Shown: positions 34,450 through 43,466, counted from the stretch's first letter. The stretch is 64,000 nucleotides of DNA from Anaerolinea sp. (GCA_013822395.1 PNKK01000006.1:1-64000); one strand, 5' to 3'. Translations and numbers: made by a program. Notes: generated from the sequence alone by a model not told the origin.

Positions 34450-35439
34450 ATGGCGAAGATCGGCTACGCGGCGATGCTCGAGCAGTTCCACCCGACGGAT
34501 CTGCTGGACTGGTGCGCCCAGGCTGAGGCAGCCGGCTTCACGGCCGGCTTCATGGTCAGCGAGCACTTCCATCCGTGGACCCCGGGGCAGGGGAATGCCG
34601 CGTTCGCCTGGAGCTTCATGGGAGCGCTCGGGACGCGCACCTCGCTGCCGTTCGGGACCGCCGTGACGTGCCCCGGCTTCCGCTACCACCCGGCGGTCAT
34701 CGCTCATGCAGGGGCGACCCTGGGGGCCATGTTCCCCGGCCGTTTCTACCTGGGCCTCGGCGCGGGCGAGGCCCTCAACGAGCACGTGATCGGCGGCGCC
34801 TGGCCGGAGATCGGCGTTCGGAGCGCGATGCTGTTCGAGAGCATCGAGATCATCAACAAGCTCTTCACGGGGGAGGTCGTCAAGCATCGGGGTGAGCATT
34901 TCACGCTCGAGAGCGCGAAGCTCTACACCCGCCCCGAGCGGCCCGTCCCGATCTACGTTGCGACCGCCGGTCCGGTCAACGCGAAGAAGACCGGCCGATT
35001 CGCCGACGGGATCATCACCGTTGGAGCGGCCGACGAGAAGATCGCGATGCTCTGGGCGAAGTACGAGGAGGGCGCCCGCGAGGTGGGCAAGGACCCGTCG
35101 CGGTCGCCCAAGCTCCTCCAGATCCACGTCTCCTGGGCTCGCACCGACGAGGCGGCGATCGAGGGGGCGGTCCGCGAATGGCCCAATGGCGGGATGGCCT
35201 TCCCGAAGCAGGACATCAGGAACCCGGAGGACTTCGCGGCGATGGCCAGGCTCGTCCGGCCGGAGGACTTCAAGAACCGGGTCCTGATGACCGCCGACCT
35301 CGGGGCGCACATCGAGCACATCCAGCACTATCTCGACATGGGCTTCGACGAAGTCCATCTCCACAATGTCGGGCGCAACCAGGCCGAGTTCATCGATGTC
35401 TTCGGCAGGGAGGTCCTGCCGCACCTGAAGCTCGGCTGA
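34450..35439 (+). CDS. F420-dependent luciferase-family oxidoreductase
   Basis: 329-residue TIM-barrel enzyme of the LLM superfamily, matching the TIGR03557-type (F420-dependent glucose-6-phosphate dehydrogenase-like) pattern: SEHFHPWTPGQGNAAF, PAVIAHAGATLGAMFPGRFYLGLGAGEALNEH, and RPVPIYVATAGP. The F420 cofactor implies the host makes deazaflavins, consistent with Chloroflexota or Actinobacteria. Substrate unknown. The ribosome site gaagagg is 8-10 bases before ATG. It is divergent from the MBL-rhodanese gene. Confidence 0.87.
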   Translation: MAKIGYAAMLEQFHPTDLLDWCAQAEAAGFTAGFMVSEHFHPWTPGQGNAAFAWSFMGALGTRTSLPFGTAVTCPGFRYHPAVIAHAGATLGAMFPGRFYLGLGAGEALNEHVIGGAWPEIGVRSAMLFESIEIINKLFTGEVVKHRGEHFTLESAKLYTRPERPVPIYVATAGPVNAKKTGRFADGIITVGAADEKIAMLWAKYEEGAREVGKDPSRSPKLLQIHVSWARTDEAAIEGAVREWPNGGMAFPKQDIRNPEDFAAMARLVRPEDFKNRVLMTADLGAHIEHIQHYLDMGFDEVHLHNVGRNQAEFIDVFGREVLPHLKLG

Positions 35440-35541
35440 CCGGGGGGCGCTGCCGCGGGTCCCGCCTGAATCGTCATCTGTGCGCCACGCGGGCATTGGG
35501 CGAGGGCGATCGCCTCAATCCGACACGCCGGGCCATAGAAC

Positions 35542-35588
35542 CATCCCGACGCACGCTCGTGCCGGGATGACCCGGCCACTTTGGCCGG
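35542..35588. terminator. two hairpins between convergent genes
   Basis: catcccg...cgggatg (35542-35569, with an inner gcac/gtgc) and ccggcca-ctt-tggccgg (35572-35588) are adjacent perfect stems in the 241-base gap between the F420 oxidoreductase and the GT2 gene. Neither has a T-tract. They likely form a bidirectional end region. Confidence 0.45.
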
Positions 35589-35680
35589 CCGACGATGAGT
35601 GAATCCGACGCTTGCATCGTGACCAGTTCCCGCCTGGTCCTCATCTGACGAAAATCGCGTCCGCCGGTCCGCGAGTGACC

Positions 35681-36376
35681 TCAGCCCGACCCGCCCCGGA
35701 CGATCCGACGGGCTCGCCGCGCCACGGCCAGGAACTCGCGAAGGTGCTGCAGCGGCCGGATGTGGCTCGGCTCACCGCCGTAGATCGTGGAGATCGGCAC
35801 CCATCGGATGGGCCAACGCTCGCGGATGCAGACGGCGATCATCTCGACCTCGAACGCGAAGCCGTCCTCACGGCTCGCCAGCATCTCGGCCATCAACCGG
35901 CGCCCGACGAGGCGGTAGCCGGACTGGTTGTCAGGGACCCATCTGCCGACGGCGGCCGAGAGGAGCAGCGTCCCGAGACCGTTTGCGGCCCGGCGGATGA
36001 GCGGCATGCGCCCGAAGTCCCGTCTGCCGACGATCAGCTCGGCGGGCTGCTCGCGCTCCACCGCGAGGAAGCGTGGCAACTCGGCCGGATCGTGCTGTCC
36101 ATCGCCGTCGAGCGTCACGACCGCAAGGGCACCCCGGGAGATCGCGACGGCGAAGCCGGCCTGGAGGGCTGCGCCCTTGCCCTGGTTCGGCTGCTGGCGG
36201 AGAACCGTGGCGCCCGCTGCCTCCGCCTCGGCCGCGGTGTCGTCCGTGGAGCCGTCGTCCACGACGAGGACCGGGAGATGTGCCGCCGCCCCGCGGACGA
36301 CCGCGGCGATGCGCGGCCCCTCGTCGTGGGCGGGAATCAGGGCCAGGATCCGAGGGATCGGATGCATCCCGACCAT
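35681..36376 (-). CDS. family 2 glycosyltransferase
   Basis: 231 residues (ATG 36376; ATG 36367 equally plausible). GT-A fold of the dolichyl-phosphate mannose synthase-like group: LALIPAHDEGPRIAAVV, VLVVDDGSTDDTA, LDGDGQHDPAELPRF (DxD) and DNQSGYRLVGRR. It lacks membrane helices, so it is the catalytic domain alone. It likely loads a sugar onto a polyprenyl phosphate lipid. No glycan genes adjoin it. It is divergent from the metal transporter operon. Confidence 0.87.
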   Translation of the reverse strand: MVGMHPIPRILALIPAHDEGPRIAAVVRGAAAHLPVLVVDDGSTDDTAAEAEAAGATVLRQQPNQGKGAALQAGFAVAISRGALAVVTLDGDGQHDPAELPRFLAVEREQPAELIVGRRDFGRMPLIRRAANGLGTLLLSAAVGRWVPDNQSGYRLVGRRLMAEMLASREDGFAFEVEMIAVCIRERWPIRWVPISTIYGGEPSHIRPLQHLREFLAVARRARRIVRGGSG

Positions 36377-36396
36377 GATGCGGCAGCGCCGGTCGG

Positions 36397-36426
36397 TTGA
36401 CACGGACTGCGACTCAGTCTCAATAT
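36397..36426 (+). promoter_or_regulatory. promoter with operator-like dyad for ABC importer
   Basis: TTGACA (36397) and CAATAT (36421) are separated by 18 bases. The spacer contains the perfect inverted repeat gactg-N5-cagtc (36405-36419), well placed for a repressor such as a DtxR/Fur-type metal sensor. The -10 overlaps the first ATG at 36425, so translation may really start at ATG 36437 on a leaderless message. Confidence 0.5.
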
Positions 36427-37336
36427 GAATCTGTCGATGCGACGATTGCCCGTGGCCCTGGCGATGCTGCTAACCGCGTGTGGCGGGAGTCCCGGCGCGC
36501 CATCCGGCGGGTGGTCGGACCTGCCTGCGCGGACGGTCGTGACGACCTCGACGGTCTTCGCCGACCTCGTCCGGAACGTCGGCGGCGATCGCGTGACCGT
36601 GGCGAGCCTGGTGCCGGCCGGGGCGGTCGTGGAGACCTACCAGGCGAAGCCGGACGATCTCCGCGCGCTCGCCGCGGCCGATCTCATCGTCATGAACGGG
36701 CTCGGCCTGGACGACTGGCTCGAATCGACCATCTCGGCCGCATCACCCGATACGCCGGTCATCCGGCTCGCGGAGGGCCTGCCGGGCGTTCAACTCCTGC
36801 CCGGCGAGGAGCCAGGGTCACAGAACCCGCACCTCTGGATGGATGTGGCCTACGCCCGCGGCTACGTTGCCCGGATCGGCGAGGCCCTCGCGGCCGTCGA
36901 CCCGGCGGGGGCCGCAGCGTACGCTGCCGGGGTGACGGCATACGACGCCCGGCTGGCCGAGCTCGATGCCTGGGCTCGGGCACAGATCGAGGCGATTCCC
37001 CCAGCCAACCGCAAGGTCGTGATGTTCCACGGTGCCTTCCCGTACTTCGCCCGGGCGTATGGTCTGACCATCGTCGGGGTCGCGGTCCAGGCGCCGGGCC
37101 AGGATCCCAGCGCGGGCGAGATCGCGGCGCTCGTCGACGCCATCCGAGCGAGCGGCGCCAAGGCGATCTTCAGCGAGAACCAGTTCCGGACCTCGCTGGT
37201 CGACCAGATCGGCCGGGAGACGGGCGCGTCGGTGGTCGCCGAGCTGTACAACGACTCGCTCGGCACCGCGCCGGTGACCTCGTACGAAGCGCTGATCCGC
37301 TGGGATGTGGAGCAGATCGTGGCGGCCCTTCGATGA
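36425..37336 (+). CDS. metal ABC transporter binding lipoprotein
   Basis: ZnuA/MntC-like cluster A-I solute-binding protein, 303 residues from 36425 or 299 from ATG 36437. The short lipoprotein signal ends LLTAC-GGS. Metal ligands are inferred as His in SQNPHLWMDV, His in VMFHGAFPYFARAYG, and a late Glu/Asp (IFSENQF); the usual first His near residue 60 seems to be replaced (VVETYQAKPDD, normally EPHxYxPxPxD). It lacks the His-rich loop of ZnuA. Zn or Mn import is likely but unproven. It overlaps the ATPase gene (ATGA). Confidence 0.85.
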   Translation: MNLSMRRLPVALAMLLTACGGSPGAPSGGWSDLPARTVVTTSTVFADLVRNVGGDRVTVASLVPAGAVVETYQAKPDDLRALAAADLIVMNGLGLDDWLESTISAASPDTPVIRLAEGLPGVQLLPGEEPGSQNPHLWMDVAYARGYVARIGEALAAVDPAGAAAYAAGVTAYDARLAELDAWARAQIEAIPPANRKVVMFHGAFPYFARAYGLTIVGVAVQAPGQDPSAGEIAALVDAIRASGAKAIFSENQFRTSLVDQIGRETGASVVAELYNDSLGTAPVTSYEALIRWDVEQIVAALR

Positions 37337-38205
37337 CGACTACTACGACGACGGCCACCGCGACGACGACGTCCGCGACCGCCCCGAGCGTCCGCCTGGC
37401 CGGCGTCTCGGTCGGATATGAGGATCGGCCGGTCCTGGAGCACGTCGACGTGTCGCTGCCGCCCGGATCGCTGACCGCGATCGTCGGCCCGAACGGCGGC
37501 GGGAAGAGCACGCTCCTCAAGCTCATCGCCGGGCTGCTCCGGCCCTGGACCGGCACGATTGCCGTCCTGGGCGGCCGGCCCGGCGAGCATGCCCGGTCGG
37601 TCGCCTACGTCCCGCAGGCCGAGGCCGTCGATTGGGGCTTTCCCGTGGCCGCCGGCGACGTCGTGATGATGGGCCGCTACCCTCGCCTGGGACCGCTCCG
37701 GCGCCCGGGTGCCGCGGATCATGCCGCGGTGGCACGGGCGCTCGAGGAGGTCGGGATGACGGCCCTTGCCGACCGCCAGATCGGGGCGCTGTCGGGCGGC
37801 CAGCGTCGCCGGGTCTTCCTCGCCCGTGCGCTCGCCTCAGAGCCGGACCTGTATCTCCTGGACGAGCCCGTCACCGGCGTCGACAACGCGACCCAGGAGG
37901 ACCTCATGGCCGTCCTCGACGCCGAGGCGCGGGCCGGCAAGACCGTCATCGCGAGCACCCACGACCTGGCCTCGGCCGCCGAGCATTTCCGATCGATCGT
38001 GGCCGTGAACCGGACGATCGTCGCCCAGGGGGCCGCCAGCCTGGTGCTCGATGCCGACGTCCTGCTCCGGACGTACGGCGGCCACCTGCTCTTCGTGGGC
38101 GATCGGGCCGTCGTCCTCGACGACGCCCACCACCACGACCAGGCGCCGGGTGGGGAGATCCACCACCACGATGACGGTGGCGGCGCGGGAGGGCGCCGCC
38201 CGTGA
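37333..38205 (+). CDS. metal ABC transporter ATP-binding protein
   Basis: 290 residues. Walker A GPNGGGKST near 57, signature LSGGQRRR, Walker B LYLLDEPVTGVD, H-loop STHDL: a complete ABC ATPase of the ZnuC/MntA type. It begins with a low-complexity Thr/Ala run (TTTTTTATATTT) and ends with a His-rich tail (DDAHHHDQ, EIHHHDDG), probably a cytoplasmic metal sensor or sink. The His tail favours Zn or Ni/Co over Mn. Overlaps both neighbours by 4 bases. Confidence 0.92.
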   Translation: MTTTTTTATATTTSATAPSVRLAGVSVGYEDRPVLEHVDVSLPPGSLTAIVGPNGGGKSTLLKLIAGLLRPWTGTIAVLGGRPGEHARSVAYVPQAEAVDWGFPVAAGDVVMMGRYPRLGPLRRPGAADHAAVARALEEVGMTALADRQIGALSGGQRRRVFLARALASEPDLYLLDEPVTGVDNATQEDLMAVLDAEARAGKTVIASTHDLASAAEHFRSIVAVNRTIVAQGAASLVLDADVLLRTYGGHLLFVGDRAVVLDDAHHHDQAPGGEIHHHDDGGGAGGRRP

Positions 38206-39047
38206 ACCTCCTGCTGGAGCCGCTGGGCTACGAGTTCTTCGTCCGCGCCCTGGCGGCCGCCATCCTCGTGGGCCTCGTCTGTGCGGTCATCGGAACGTAC
38301 ATGGTCCTGCGCGGGCTGGCGTTCATGGGCGATGCCCTCAGCCACGCCGCGTTCCCCGGCGTGGTCGCCGCGTACCTGCTCAAGGCACCGTTCTACCTCG
38401 GAGCCGCCATCGCGGCCGTCGGGACCGCCCTCGCCATCGGCTGGATCACGCGACGCGGCAGGCTGCGCGGCGACACGACGATCGGGGTCCTCTTCGCCGC
38501 GATGTTCGCGTTCGGGATCTTCCTGTTCAGCACGATCCCGAACTACGTCGGCGATCTGTTCGGGTTCCTGTTCGGCGAGGTGCTCGGAATCAGCGCATCC
38601 GACCTCGCCGCGCTCGCCGTCCTCAGCGTGGTGGTCCTGGCCACCGTCGCGGTCCTCTGGAAGGAGCTCCTCTACTCGACCTTCGACCCGCTGGCCGCGG
38701 CCGCCTCCGGACTCCCGGTCGCCGCGCTCGAGTACCTCTTCCTCGGACTGATCGCGCTCACGATCGTCATCAGCCTCCAGGCCGTGGGGATCATCCTCGT
38801 GGTCGCCGTCCTGGTGACGCCGGCGGCGACCGCGCAACTCCTTGCGGACCGGTTCTCCCGGCTGATGGCGACCGCCGTGGCGATCGGGGTCGTCGCGCCG
38901 ATCGTCGGCCTCTACCTGAGCTTCTGGACGAACACCGCCAGCGGCGCGCTCATCGTCCTGGTCGAGACCGCGGGCTTCCTCGTGGCGCTCGCACTCGGTC
39001 CGCGCACGGGGCTCCTGCGCCGGCGACGGGTCTCGGTGCCGGACTGA
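38202..39047 (+). CDS. metal ABC transporter permease
   Basis: 281-residue ABC-3 family permease with about eight helices. Family motifs are VIGTYMVLRGLAFMGDALSHAAFPGV and, in the later half, LLVVAVLVTPAATAQLL (here IILVVAVLVTPAATA). GTG 38202 overlaps the ATPase stop. The three-gene set binding protein-ATPase-permease is complete, and the operon ends here. Confidence 0.93.
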   Translation: MNLLLEPLGYEFFVRALAAAILVGLVCAVIGTYMVLRGLAFMGDALSHAAFPGVVAAYLLKAPFYLGAAIAAVGTALAIGWITRRGRLRGDTTIGVLFAAMFAFGIFLFSTIPNYVGDLFGFLFGEVLGISASDLAALAVLSVVVLATVAVLWKELLYSTFDPLAAAASGLPVAALEYLFLGLIALTIVISLQAVGIILVVAVLVTPAATAQLLADRFSRLMATAVAIGVVAPIVGLYLSFWTNTASGALIVLVETAGFLVALALGPRTGLLRRRRVSVPD

Positions 39048-39563
39048 CGGTCGCCCCCCCGGGTCAGCGCGGGGCAGGCCGATCCGCAGGGCCGGACCAC
39101 AGCCCGGGCTGCTCAATGGCCGTCACCGCCGCCTCCGGGGACATCCCACGGACCAGCCCGCGGCCGGCTGCGGCGCTGATCGTCTCGTGGAGCTCACTCG
39201 CCCTGGATGGGAACCTCGCCCTGTGGTGGCTGCTCGCCGGTCGGCTCCTCCGTGCCGGCTCATGGAGCGGTCGCCGGCCCCGAGGAGCTTGGACGCATGT
39301 GTCGGGCGGCTGAGTCCGGGCTCCGAGAGGGTGGCGCCACGTTGGGTGCAAGCAAGATTCGACTGCAGACAGCAAACGAAGCGACTACGGGTGGACTCCA
39401 TCGACGGGGGCTTGCGTTGGCGCATCGCACTCGGCAGTACTCCGCCATAGGCTTGCGAGGGATCGTCGCATGTCAGGCTCGTCTTGTGCACCGGCACCGC
39501 AGCCGCAGCCGTGGCGACGCCAAAGCAAGCCACGCCGGCAGCCCCTGAGCGTGGTGTCAGGCG
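39048..39563. other. intergenic region, possible gene debris
   Basis: No believable gene. The minus-strand frame 39064-39375 ends with a protein-like stretch (LHETISAAAGRGLVRGMSPE) that may be the tail of a lost gene. The rest has lower GC and mixed frames. It leads into the accessory segment around the tRNA. Confidence 0.35.
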
Positions 39564-40013
39564 ATGACTCGATCCCCCATGCGAGTCGCGGGCGCGCTCG
39601 CGACGGCTGTCATCTTGGCTGCCGTGGCCGGCGGATGTGGCCAGCAAAGCGACGAGTCACCGCTGATGTCGTTGCGACGGGAGCTGCCTGAGGGCACCAC
39701 GCTTCTCTTGCCGAGCACCGAACCTCCCTCTCTGGTTGACGCGGCCCTTACTTCGGGAGACGGCACGCCAATCATCAGCTTCTACTCGGTCAACCAGCCC
39801 ATCGTTTCGGTCTGCGAGGCACCGGCGGATCGGTGTCTCAAGTTGCTGCCGACCGCCCAGGTGATCCCTCGCATCAACTCAGATGGCGACGTCACCGTGC
39901 TGGTCGAGGCGCAGGAGAATGGCGTCCACATGACGCTGTCGGACGAGCTCACTCGCTACTGGTCGGAGGTCGATCTGGTTGCAGGCAGGCCTGCCTGGCT
40001 CGACGCTCCCTGA
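39564..40013 (+). CDS. small orphan lipoprotein
   Basis: 149 residues with a signal segment ending VAGGC (lipobox Cys about 25), then a compact beta-rich domain with Cys at SVCEAPADRC. Base composition is visibly less GC-biased than neighbours (codons such as cat, act, gat are common), suggesting acquisition. It directly precedes the IS3 remnant and holds a 16-bp perfect palindrome (caggcaggcctgcctg) at 39982. No family recognised. Confidence 0.6.
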   Translation: MTRSPMRVAGALATAVILAAVAGGCGQQSDESPLMSLRRELPEGTTLLLPSTEPPSLVDAALTSGDGTPIISFYSVNQPIVSVCEAPADRCLKLLPTAQVIPRINSDGDVTVLVEAQENGVHMTLSDELTRYWSEVDLVAGRPAWLDAP

Positions 40014-40029
40014 ACTCGTGGATCGGGGG

Positions 40030-40275
40030 CCCCGAACCGTTGTACCAAGTGAAGAAGTCGGCGCAGAAGGCCTGGGCGTCCTCGATTGAGCCGAACCGGT
40101 CGGGAGAGCCCGGCCGGTACTCGAGCGTCTTGAACTGGGCCTCGCTGTACGAGCTGTCGTCGCTGACATGGGGCCGGGAGTGGCTCTTGGCCACGCCGAG
40201 GTCGGCCAGCAGGAGGGCGACCGGCTTGGAGCGCATCGAGGAGCCCCGGTCGGCATGGACGGTCAGGGTGCCTGG
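40030..40275 (-). pseudogene. IS3-family transposase remnant
   Basis: Minus-strand fragment of an OrfB integrase core: LTVHADRGSSMRSKPVALLL, DLGVAKSHSRPHVSDDSSYSEAQFKTLEY, FGSIEDAQAFCADFFTWYN. The second catalytic Asp and the Glu region are visible, but the N-terminal half and the end (HRHSGI) are gone. It breaks at a cgacgcaacc direct repeat (28-base period, 40280 and 40308) next to the tRNA. Confidence 0.75.
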
Positions 40276-40380
40276 TCGCGACGCAACCATTGGCACATTT
40301 CGCAGCGACGCAACCGCTGGCACGATCGCCATCGGATCGTGCCCTTCGTCAAGAGGATGCGGCCATTCGTCAAAAGGGCG

Positions 40381-40457
40381 TGGCGCGCCCGGAGGGATTC
40401 GAACCCCCGACCCTGTGGTCCGAAGCCACATGCTCTGGTCCGCTGAGCTACGGGCGC
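40381..40457 (-). tRNA. tRNA-Arg (anticodon TCG), CCA encoded
   Basis: On the minus strand the acceptor gcgcccg pairs with cgggcgc. The D-arm is gtagctcagc-type, the anticodon stem tgtgg/ccaca has loop cttcgga (anticodon TCG, reading CGA), and the T-loop is ggttcgaatcc. Discriminator G is followed by an encoded CCA at 40383-40381. The remnant of an IS3 transposase and repeats lie against its 3-prime side. Confidence 0.95.
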
Positions 40458-40620
40458 ACGGAGGACAAGGGTAGCAGCCCCGCCGCCTGAGCCTGCGATC
40501 CCTCTTGATGCCTGGCGGTCCCGCTCTTGCCGGTCTGCAGCCTGCCGGGTACCTTGGCCGTGCTGCTTTCCGGAGAAGCGGTTGGTGCCGCCCCAGATCG
40601 GCGGCACGGGGAGGGCTGCC

Positions 40621-41028
40621 ATGACGACCGGGAGCGGGACCAAGGCTGATCCGTGGACGCTGAAGACGGCGCCCGGAACGGCCCAGTACCAGATGTGGCG
40701 CGACGAGGCCGCGGATCCGCCGGCGCTCGTCTGCCAGGTCGGGTCCACGCAGCTCAGATACCACCTGCGCGCGATCGAGGACCTCCACGCGATGCTCAAG
40801 GCCCACGGCGACTGGATCGCCCTGGGCGCCGCGGACGAGCAGAAGCCGGTGGCGGACGGGACGGTCGAGGCCTGGGGACGCTCGGCGGGCAACCCGGTTG
40901 GAGGGTGGTATGGCCTCCGAAAGGGCTACCGCGGCCGCTTCGGGATGTACCTGCCGCCACTCCTCGAGGTGCTCGGGCTCGCGGAGCTCACCCACGACCC
41001 GAAGAACAACCGGGTGCGGGCCCGGTGA
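40621..41028 (+). CDS. DUF6855-like conserved protein
   Basis: 135 residues from ATG 40621, after a ggggaggg site. The sequence is compact and well conserved in style: KADPWTLKTAPGTAQYQMWRDE, PPALVCQVGSTQLRYHLRAIEDLHAML, ADEQKPVADGTVEAWGRS, NPVGGWYGLRKGYRGRFGMYLPPLLEVLGLAE. It resembles a small actinobacterial/chloroflexal family (I believe DUF6855) of unknown function. No membrane segment or signal. It is probably monocistronic. Confidence 0.7.
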   Translation: MTTGSGTKADPWTLKTAPGTAQYQMWRDEAADPPALVCQVGSTQLRYHLRAIEDLHAMLKAHGDWIALGAADEQKPVADGTVEAWGRSAGNPVGGWYGLRKGYRGRFGMYLPPLLEVLGLAELTHDPKNNRVRAR

Positions 41029-41345
41029 TGCCGGTCAAGCTCGCCTGAGTCGACACGCGGCGAACCGCTCCTCCCGTCGTCCGTCCCACCTCCGAGTCGG
41101 CAGAGGACGCATCTGCCGTTCGACCGAGCGTGACGCGCTGCGCGATCTGGCGTTGTGGACCGCCTGTCATGCGTGGTCGTGCACGGAATGCCCTCGGATG
41201 CGACGCAATCGGGGCGGCGCGGCGACGGAACCGGGGCGGCGCGGCGACCGCCGGCAGGCGGTTCGTTCACGGCCTCTGAGCTTGAGGCTGCCGCTCGGAC
41301 AGCCATCCTGAGCCCGACGCCGGAGGAACGCGCGGCCACGGCCGA
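41029..41345. other. intergenic region without a supported gene
   Basis: Contains a near-tandem atcggggcggcgcggcgac / accggggcggcgcggcgac pair at about 41209-41247. The plus frame 41155-41364 has a short Glu/Ala-rich stretch but no ribosome site, and overlaps the HD gene's end, so no gene is called. Confidence 0.4.
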
Positions 41346-42752
41346 TCAACCGAGCCGGCGGTAGCGCCGTGCGATCAGGGCATAGCCGGGCACCCGGGGG
41401 ACCGCCCGCGACAGGGGCACGACCGAGCCATCGCGTCCCTCGACCGTGAGCAGTAGCGCCGCCGCCGCGTCGCCCATCCGAGCGTCCACCGTGGCGAGAT
41501 CGATCGCCACGCCGCCCGGCTCCTCGGTGCCCAGCATCGCGACCTCCGCCGTGGGAAACGCACCATCTTCGAACGAGGCGCGGATCTCGGCCTCGGCACG
41601 CCAGCGCGGCCGGCGAAGGAGGATCCCGCGCCAGCCCTCGGCGATCGCCGGTGAGACTCGCCCGTCGCCGGGCCGCTCATCACCGTTCCGCGCCACCGCC
41701 TCGCCGCGCGCCCACCGGGCGGCCTGGTGGAGCAGGGCGTACTCATCGAGATCGGCGTACGAGGCAAGCTCGTCCACCGGCGAGGCGTCGCCGAAGAGCG
41801 CTCGGATGGACGGCGCGAAGACCTCCGCGAGGTCGAGGTCGATGGCCCGCACGGTCCGGTGGAAGTAGACCTGCTGGTGGAGGAGCAGCCGCGCCCCAAG
41901 GAACCCCTCGAGCGCCGGCACACCCGGCTCGTAGACCGTCAGACCCCGCTCGGAGACGTAGGCATATCGCCGGAGCCGCTCCACGTCGATCCCGACGCGG
42001 ACACCGGTGAAGAAGGCGTCGCGGCGGACGTAGTCCAGGTTGTCGACCGTGAAGACGCCGGACAGGAGTGGCTGGAGGACCCGGATCCAGGCCGGCATGG
42101 ACGGATCCGTGAGGGCCGGCTTCGAGACGAGGAACGAGACCCAACGCGGATCGATCGACTCGCCGCCGGCGAACGCGTCGCGCTCCGGCACGGTGCCGGG
42201 CGCCCGCCGGAGTCCGGCGATGAGCGGCCCGAGCTCGCGCTCGATGATCAGCTGGCTCAGGTCCTCGTGGGAGAGCGACTTGCCCGCAGGCCGCCGCGGG
42301 TCGGCCGGCGCCGGGAAGGTGGCCAGGACCCGGTCGTCGAAGAAGTGGGCGAACGGCCCGTGGCCCACGTCGTGCAGGAGCCCGGCGACGCGGAGGGTCT
42401 CGACGACGAGCCCCTCCGACGGCAGGACCTCCCCGGGTGCCAGCACGGTCAGCGCGCTCCGCAGGGACGGGTAGAGGGTCCGCCCCCACAGGCCAGCCTC
42501 GTGCATCACCCCGAGGCCATGCGTGAATCGGGAGTGCTCTGCCGTCGGAAACACCCATCGGGCGCTCTGGAGCTGACTGATCCGCCGGAGGCGCTGAAGC
42601 CAGGCGGTGTCGAGGAGGTCATCCTCGGCGACATCCTCGGTCGCCAGCCCGGCCGCCGCAGCCTCGTCGGGCGCGAGTCGCTTCGTCAGCTCGACATAGC
42701 CGTGGATCGGGTCGCTGATGAGGTTGACCGCCGAGAACGGGTGGAGCGCCAC
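41346..42752 (-). CDS. HD-domain phosphohydrolase (dGTPase-like)
   Basis: 468 residues. It begins INLISDPIHGYVEL-like (VNLISDPIHGYVEL) as in SAMHD1/YpgQ-type proteins, then HSRFTHGLGVMH and LLHDVGHGPFAHFFDD, which give the full H...HD...D metal set. Likely hydrolyses dNTPs or another nucleotide. The GTG start is 3 bases after the CAP-protein stop, so the genes are co-transcribed. The C-terminal third is less conserved. Confidence 0.88.
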   Translation of the reverse strand: MALHPFSAVNLISDPIHGYVELTKRLAPDEAAAAGLATEDVAEDDLLDTAWLQRLRRISQLQSARWVFPTAEHSRFTHGLGVMHEAGLWGRTLYPSLRSALTVLAPGEVLPSEGLVVETLRVAGLLHDVGHGPFAHFFDDRVLATFPAPADPRRPAGKSLSHEDLSQLIIERELGPLIAGLRRAPGTVPERDAFAGGESIDPRWVSFLVSKPALTDPSMPAWIRVLQPLLSGVFTVDNLDYVRRDAFFTGVRVGIDVERLRRYAYVSERGLTVYEPGVPALEGFLGARLLLHQQVYFHRTVRAIDLDLAEVFAPSIRALFGDASPVDELASYADLDEYALLHQAARWARGEAVARNGDERPGDGRVSPAIAEGWRGILLRRPRWRAEAEIRASFEDGAFPTAEVAMLGTEEPGGVAIDLATVDARMGDAAAALLLTVEGRDGSVVPLSRAVPRVPGYALIARRYRRLG

Positions 42753-42755
42753 GGC

Positions 42756-43451
42756 TCAGAGCAGGATCGGGCGAATCCGGGAAAACGTGACGAAGGCAGG
42801 ATCTGGCTCAGGGGTCGGAGCCGGAGTGGGTCGGAGCGTGGGAGCCGGTGTCGGCCGCGGTGTCGGCCGCGGTGTCGGCCGCGGTGTCGGCGCAGGTTTG
42901 GGACGAGGGGTCGCGGCGATCGTCCTGGGCGCATCGATGAGGATCGCGCTCGCGTACGTGACGCCGTTGGTCGCACGGAGGGCGACGCCGACCCCGATGG
43001 TGTCCAGCCGAGGGTTCATCAGGATGTCCCAGTGAGGTGGGCTGTCGCGCCAGGATTCGAACACGATCCGTGCCGCCTGGTCGCCCCACGGGTACGTATT
43101 CGAGGCGAGATTCTCGCCGAACAGGTCCCAGCCGATGCCCCGGTCCGATAGCTGGCAGCTCAGGCAGCCGGCGGCGGTGTGCGACAGCTGGTCATTCGAG
43201 GCGAGCATTGCCGCGCGGTCGCCTGCCAGGGCGGTGAGGCGCGCGTCAGCACGGAGACTGCCGAGGCCGTTCCGCGCCCGGGCGTCGTTGATCCAGCGAA
43301 CGATGCTCGCCTCCATCGTCTCGGCCGTTCCGGCGCTCGCGGGGATTGCGGGGCTGAGCGGAGCCAGTCCTGACGCGAGGACGAGCGCAAGGACGCCCGC
43401 CGCGAGGGTCGAACGCCGAGGGATGCGCGGTACGAGGGCACGTCGCCGCAT
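42756..43451 (-). CDS. secreted CAP-domain protein with Pro-rich tail
   Basis: 231 residues from ATG 43451. A signal peptide (RRSTLAAGVLALVLASG...ASA) is followed by a CAP/SCP domain: WINDARARNGL, ALAGDRAAMLASNDQLSHT, GENLAS and FESWRDSPPHWDILMNP. The tail is Pro-Thr-Arg repeats (TPRPTPRPTPRP), the same low-complexity style as the 6.7 kb and 50 kb proteins. Extracellular role unknown. TACCCT 9 bases before the ATG supports this start over the longer frame. Confidence 0.88.
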   Translation of the reverse strand: MRRRALVPRIPRRSTLAAGVLALVLASGLAPLSPAIPASAGTAETMEASIVRWINDARARNGLGSLRADARLTALAGDRAAMLASNDQLSHTAAGCLSCQLSDRGIGWDLFGENLASNTYPWGDQAARIVFESWRDSPPHWDILMNPRLDTIGVGVALRATNGVTYASAILIDAPRTIAATPRPKPAPTPRPTPRPTPRPTPAPTLRPTPAPTPEPDPAFVTFSRIRPILL

Positions 43452-43460
43452 GGTCCGCGA

Positions 43461-43466
43461 AGGGTA
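43461..43466 (-). promoter_or_regulatory. -10-like TACCCT, leaderless start
   Basis: Minus-strand TACCCT lies 9 bases before ATG 43451, with no Shine-Dalgarno between. Confidence 0.45.
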
